Part shown: piece by piece, positions 59,103-64,000 of the stretch | Layout: each line of letters begins with the position of its first letter | Numbering within the stretch: position 1 is the first letter of the stretch | Assembly (NCBI RefSeq): GCF_954871325.1 | Contig: NC_088776.1 | Location: 36,566,508-36,630,507, forward strand | Source: Gordionus sp. m RMFG-2023 | Taxonomy: Eukaryota; Nematomorpha; Gordioida; Chordodea; Parachordodidae | Length of the DNA: 64,000 nt | Direction of reading: 5' to 3' | The notes under the pieces: generated by a model | What the model was told of the DNA's origin: nothing | Seen by the model: only the letters and a program-made list of their open reading frames with translations | Databases searched by the model: none | Made by a program: the position numbers and the translations under genes

Positions 59103-61101
59103 TAATGTTGTAAACTATCGCCTTTGTGAACGAAGTTCTTTCTTTTGAAAAAAATGATCAACTACTTTATTTTTATTTTTGACAAACTTTGAATGACGCG
59201 TTCCTTTTTTTGACAAACGTGTTTGTTTTTTACTTCAATCAATTTTAGAAAATCCTCATTTTATTCATTTGAAAATAAAAAATATTAATTTAATATAATC
59301 CAAATTTTTTAAGAAAATAGGGTTACTTTTTAATTATTTGTTTCCTTTATCACATTTAATTATTTTTTTTAACCAACTACTATTTCTGTCCTATAGTATA
59401 GTTTATTAATTTGAATATTATTATTTATATTAGATTAACGTAATTATCTAATTCTGAAGATTAGGAATTAGATGAATAACATTATCATGGCCCAATCGAT
59501 AAACTAATTCTATCCTCACCAAATATAAAATGTGTTCAAAAAATAATATCAGTTTTAAAATCTAAAGAGATACTTAATTGTAATAAAGTATCATGTTAAT
59601 AATTTATTTTGGATTGTTGTAGACATTAAATGTTGCTTTTTTTTAAATATAAAAAAATTGAATCGCGCGATTTGCGCGAATTTAGTTGGGAAAAAAATAT
59701 AAGCCATTTTTAATATTAAATTAAAATATTGGCCTAAATAATTTTTTATAATTCGTGAAGATTTCGTGATTCATAAAAATTTCACAATTAGTAAAACTTT
59801 AATCATTCTCTCATTAAAATTTTTTAATTTGTGTAATTTTTATCAGAAAAATGGCAAATGAATATGATCTTAAGGGAATTGGAAAATAACGTTTTATATG
59901 GTATAAAAGTGATTTAAAGTTTAGATATACGACAGCAAGCAATATCAAGTGGGAAGAAATAGGAAGATGTATAATCTTAATTATGGACAAATAAAATCTA
60001 AAAATTATGAATTAGAAAAGATGAGGTATTTAGAGTATATCTATTATAAAATGATGATTTATTTTTAAGATAGATTTAGTAATTAAAATTAAAACTGACA
60101 TATATCTTGATAATGGTACACATCATATTATTAGATTTTTTGAATTCATACATGGATCAATTTAATTGAAGTGAATAATTCAGGACAATAATTTTTAAAT
60201 ATTAAATAATTGGAACGATTGTGATAGCAATGTTGTGTTTGAGTTTATAAAAAGGAGAGATATGTGTGTTTTTCCTTATGGATTAGAAACCGTTTTAAAA
60301 GGATTCAAAATGGCGTTTAAAATGAGCAGAATAATGTAGCTATGATGGGGGCAAAGTGGTTACAGACCAAGGGTTTGCCAGATACAAAGGGAATTATAGT
60401 TTTGCCATCAGGGCGTTTTTTATCTATGCTGAACGTGCACGGGAGATTTACCTTATTGAGAAATGTGACAATAAGTGTGATAATTTTATTGTGTCGATTA
60501 ATTTTAGATATGAATTTACAATGGAGCGCATGGAGTTCAACACAGTCTGCAACCTGATTAAATTTGGTGCAAGTTTATTGGCAAGATGGTATGTCTAGGG
60601 CGCAAACTGATTGCATAACGAAAAGTGTCGTTATCTATTAGTTGATTGTTTAAAATACTAGGATAGAAATCAAGCTAATAGATGCATAAAGTAAAAATCA
60701 TTAAATATTATATAGATATAAGATATTTAATATCTTTTAGAGTTTATTTATTTTAGTGTGATTATTTGAAATTTCGTTATTATTTTTATGTTTTTATCAA
60801 GGGTTTTATAATTTAATAGTTGGATACAATTTAAAGTATTATGAATTTATATATTATAAATTGTTAAAATTTATATGATAATTTTTTAACAAATAAAAAT
60901 ATTTTTTTATTCACTCTATTAATTTTAAACATGGCTAAGTGTTAAAAAATTATGGTATTTATTTATATATAATTATACATTAAATAAAATTGTTTAAAAA
61001 ATTTATTCATAAAGTTTTGAACGAATGTGAACGCGTTCATTTTTTTGTAAGTGAACGTTGAACACGAACGTAATTAATTTTTTAGAAATATTTACAGCAC
61101 T
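59103..61101 (+). mobile_element. TAGTGTTGTAAAC-family hAT element, long copy
   Basis: It begins TAATGTTGTAAAC and ends TATTTACAGCACT. The flanks are identical 8-mers ACAAATTG (59095-59102 and 61102-61109). The left inner part (59380-59600) aligns with 34690-34980 and, reversed, with 31150-31330. Subterminal AACGCGTTC words occur at both ends. It is about 760 bases longer than the 34449 copy; the additional interior (about 59640-60660) includes a less AT-rich segment of unknown origin. No transposase domain was recognised, so it is probably non-autonomous. Confidence 0.88.
60230..60600 (+). other. Less AT-rich open segment inside the 59103 hAT
   Basis: Two overlapping plus-strand frames are open for 71 and 80 codons (60342-60557 and 60356-60598). 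The second reads DGGKVVTDQGFARYKGNYSF, then FIYAERAREIYLIEKC and ends LIKFGASLLARWYV before a stop at 60596. GC content is well above the rest of the element. It does not resemble a hAT transposase. It may be captured host sequence or an older insertion. Upstream, KWLQ-type frames conflict, so the true frame is uncertain. Confidence 0.4.
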
Positions 61102-61319
61102 ACAAATTGCCAATTTTCCATATCTCAATGTGTGTATTGAAAGAAAATTTTTAAAACTTGCATTTTACCTTGTTAAACAAAGAATGTGAAAGGATTTAAA
61201 ATTTAATAATTGAAAGATTATAAAAATTAAAAGTTTGAAAAAGTCAAAAATATTATAAAAAAAAATATATATAATTCAATAACATTGTTATCCATATTGA
61301 AACAGTTTTCTTAAAGTAT

Positions 61320-61760
61320 CGTTAACTATAGTGCATTAAAATATTTATAATTAATTCTAAAATCATAATCTTTTTATTTAATTTTGAAATTCAAATTTAT
61401 GTTTAAAAATCTGCATTATAAATCTAGTTTTCATAATCATTTATAATGTCGAAGATTGAGATTGTTATTGAAGATAATTTTGGCATAGATCATATGACAA
61501 AGCAATTTCCCTTGAGAATGATGATAATATGGATTCTCATTTTCTAGAATTCGCAAAATATTTTAATCCCGATAAAAAAATTCACAGAGTATTAATTTCA
61601 TTGTAAAATGTGCCGGAAGGTTTTATCAACAAACAAGACTAGTAACCTAAACGAGGAAACATTTAAAAATAATATATCAAACAAATTTAATATCAATGTG
61701 TAGTCAAATCCTTAATCTATAAAATAATGAATCAAAGCTGTATCTATAATAGTTTTTGAA
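61320..61760 (+). pseudogene. Truncated second copy of the 3945-type hAT (BED-finger part)
   Basis: The segment follows 4040-4560 closely: the AT-rich leader, then a start at 61446 (MSKIEIVIEDNFGID), then HCKMCRKVLSTNKTS, and the beginning of the first intron (CAAATTTAATATCAATGTGTAG). The zinc-finger histidine region is altered (NLNEET in place of NLKKHLK) and the middle is frame-shifted. Both element ends and everything downstream are missing. It shows that the family has amplified here. Confidence 0.82.
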
Positions 61761-61985
61761 TATTTTGTGAAAGTTTATTTTCTGGCCCAGTTCAAACATG
61801 ATATGTTTCAACTGGTTATACGATATTAATTAATGATTATATTAAAAATTGCAATAAATAATTCATATTAACTTTTCATCTTAATCAGATTTATCTATTT
61901 AATGATAATATTTTATAAATTATTAACTGGATGTTGAACATGTTTAATATTACCCACTTATCTCTTTATATAATAAATTTTTACA

Positions 61986-63430
61986 GGGACGGACTGGAGA
62001 CGCTATGGCCTCGTGGGCATTTTTTATAGCGGCATTTTTATGGGGGCTTTGCCCCTATACTCTTTTCTGCGGGCCTTTGGTCCGCTTTTGCCCGGCCTTC
62101 GGCCGGGTTTCCTTAAATGGCTTCTTCGAATTACATGATTTTTATTACTTCTTATTTTTCAAACGATTTACATTTTTAATAAAAAAAAAGAATCGTATGA
62201 CACAATAATCATATATTTTATTTTAAAAAATTGCACATCTAAAATCATATTCATAGCATATATAAAATAATATTCATTGTACATATATATTTTATATTTA
62301 GACAACGATATTGCACTATACAAATCTTACATCACATGTTAAATATAAAAAAATACATACTCAATATATAAAATGCATTAATTATACATATAAAATTATT
62401 GCAATTATATAATATTGCACAGAGAATAAAATTGCTGCACTTATAAAATCAGACACCGATCATATTGTAAATAGAATAAATAAGATTTAAATAAAAGAAT
62501 TAATAATATATAATTTTTGCGTTAATAAATCTTTCATTAACTTTGAACCTTTCCGCAAATAAACAAGAATATCTTTTATTTCAATCTATGCTAGTTCTCG
62601 TTCAACTGACATCATTAAAAACGCTTCTAATTTTTCTTGGTCTATATTAGCTCTCAGCCTAATTTTTATAATTTTTGATTTACTAAATGTTCTATCGCAA
62701 TTAACCTGCGTAAATAACAAATATAAAATGTATTCATATGCCAAAAATAAATTGGTGTATGCACTTGTGTGCATATTGTATCTTTTAAAAATTTCATCCG
62801 GCATATTAAACACTTGTTACATTTATTATCACACTCTGAGTTATTATCATATTGTAATATTCCATCTTCCTCATTTGACTCCTTACTAGTACGATATCAT
62901 TGTCATTTTCATTTAATTCTGCTATTAAATCTTTGAATACACTGGCAAATGAACACAATTCGATACGTAATTTAACACTCATATATTTGCCAATTGTGGC
63001 AGTTTTTCTAAGGCCTTTTCAGAAATACTTTATTATTTATTTCATCAAAATGCCTTGGATGCTAATATTTCACATTCAAAATAAGATCTCTATTCGCAGA
63101 AAACCGTTTCGACAAGCTGTTTATAATTTGATCGATTATAGGATGAAATACTTCGACCCTATAAAGGCCAATTGATTCTTGAGGACGTTCATCTTGGCCT
63201 TCAGCACTATATATTCTCTTCGCTCGTCCTATTCGATTTTTTTGGCAGAGTAGTCTGTACCCAGATACTCTCCGAGAGCTTTAAAATGTGTTTCATTTAA
63301 ATTAGAAGCCATTTTTATTGCTTTATTTTGAATCGATGTAATAGTTATCGATGATACAGAAGACTTAGCATCTTCTATCATTTTTCATGCTGACAAAATA
63401 TCTAAGATTTTTAGTTTGAAGATATAATGA
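61986..63430 (-). mobile_element. hAT element, minus strand, right part lost or off the window
   Basis: The left (3') end reads CAGGGACGGACTGGAGACGC, followed by G/C-rich DNA with GGGGGCTTTGCCCC and the GCCCGGCCTTCGGCCGGG hairpin (62088-62105). The transposase lies on the minus strand to the right. A matching CCAGTCCGTCCCTG end is not present before 64000, so the element is truncated or interrupted near 63474 by another repeat. Confidence 0.75.
62586..63270 (-). pseudogene. hAT transposase (DUF4371/ZMYM1-like), C-terminal half
   Basis: The final block, 62813-62586 on the minus strand, reads FLAYEYILYLLFTQVNCDRT, then FSKSKIIKIRLRANIDQEKL and ends VERELA before a stop. This is a good hAT dimerisation domain (RSFSKLKIIKxxLRSxMxQERL). 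Further upstream, 63230-63060 reads RIYSAEGQDERPQESIGLYR and VEVFHPIIDQIINSLSKRF, the VxVFxPxxDxxxxxLxxRF block of ZMYM1-like transposases; a stop follows at about 63058. Between the blocks one or more frame changes are needed. The N-terminal part is missing. Confidence 0.85.
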
Positions 63431-63473
63431 CAATATCCCATTATTTCAAAAATTTCTAAATAAATTATAGCTA

Positions 63474-64000
63474 TAGGCGTAGCCAAAGGGGGGGTGCAAT
63501 GGGAAATCCCCCCCCCCCTCACTTCAGAAATTTATCACTTTTTGTGAATATCATTTTAAGCTAATAAAAAGTATCCCCCTTGTTCCCCCCACTCCCTGAC
63601 CCCCAAAAATGTATGCATATAACTTAAACATTAATTTGAAAGAAAGAATATAAAGATTAATATTTTTTTATAAAAATATTCATCATAATTTATACATTTT
63701 TGGAAAAAAGCATTTATATATAAAAAAAGTGAACCAAAAATGCTTTTTAAGAAATGGAATATAAGATAAGACAAAAGTGAAATATATTATAATTATTAAT
63801 AATAGATCCATAAAATTACTAAATAATATAAATATAATTTTTTATAAAGTGAGTAATTTTAATTTATCTATCTTAATAAAAGTAAAATATAATTATAAAA
63901 CTATTGATAAATTAAATCATAAATTAAATAATAAAAATTAAAGGACAATACAAACAGTGGAATATTATATGTCGTAGATTTACAGTATATCTAATTTTAT
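63474..64000 (+). repeat. GGCGTAGCCA-type hAT-like repeat, runs off the window
   Basis: It starts TAGGCGTAGCCAAAGG with G-run and C-run (each 7 to 12 bases), then AATATCATTTTAAGCTAATA and a second C-rich stretch near 63575. The next 200 bases match 14340-14720. It looks like the left arm of a hAT whose body lies beyond the window. Nothing is recognised in the last 200 bases. Confidence 0.62.

Noticed and set aside
61783-61808. Near-palindrome AGTTCAAACATGATATGTTT
   Set aside because: Short, with mismatches, and in AT-rich DNA; no repeat elsewhere was seen to support a site.

Overview
This is very AT-rich eukaryotic DNA (roughly three quarters A+T by eye) with no recognisable host gene, no tRNA or rRNA and no CRISPR. 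It is a transposon graveyard. Evidence for a eukaryote: GT-AG introns (34, 41, 44 and 203 bp) inside transposase genes, BED-finger and DUF4371/ZMYM1-like hAT transposases, a pogo/Tigger transposase, PIF/Harbinger-type MITEs and an old LTR element. The sequence alone does not settle the taxon; an invertebrate animal or an AT-rich early-diverging fungus would both fit.

Layout. 1-9 kb: unique-looking AT-rich DNA, a nearly full-length but broken BED-finger hAT element (3945-6542) with a perfect 8-bp target duplication, and a foldback element (7970-8528). 9.3-10.1 kb: an unexplained island of higher GC. 12-17 kb: small tandem repeats and two adjacent palindromic foldback elements (16138-16956). 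20-21 kb and 41-42 kb: two copies of one minus-strand hAT relic, both carrying a MITE at the same internal position. 26 kb: a clean PIF-type MITE. 27-31.4 kb: three hAT relics side by side. 33-37.6 kb: four more hAT-type elements, including two non-autonomous ones with 8-bp duplications and a 144-bp MITE. 38-39.7 kb: a third foldback copy and an Ac-like MITE set in higher-GC DNA. 46.4 kb: a second PIF-type MITE with very long arms. 46.7-50.3 kb: an old LTR-element fossil sitting inside a hAT relic. 53.3-53.9 kb: a G-run-bearing tandem repeat.

The centrepiece is 54184-58753, a three-layer nest. A short hAT with an exact 8-bp duplication (TCATGTGG) contains a complete Tigger element (55224-58122, TA duplication), and a small MITE (58409-58612) lies in the same host arm. 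The Tigger carries the only gene in the window that looks intact: a 493-residue transposase on the minus strand in three exons, joined by two tiny in-phase introns, with a DD29D catalytic triad. The rest of the window (59-64 kb) holds further hAT copies, including a second copy of the 3945 family.

Several of the hATs share features: G-runs just inside one end, or a perfect GC hairpin (CCCGGCCGAAGGCCGGG) near the 3' end, both very conspicuous in such AT-rich DNA. All boundaries and similarities were read by eye; no search was run.
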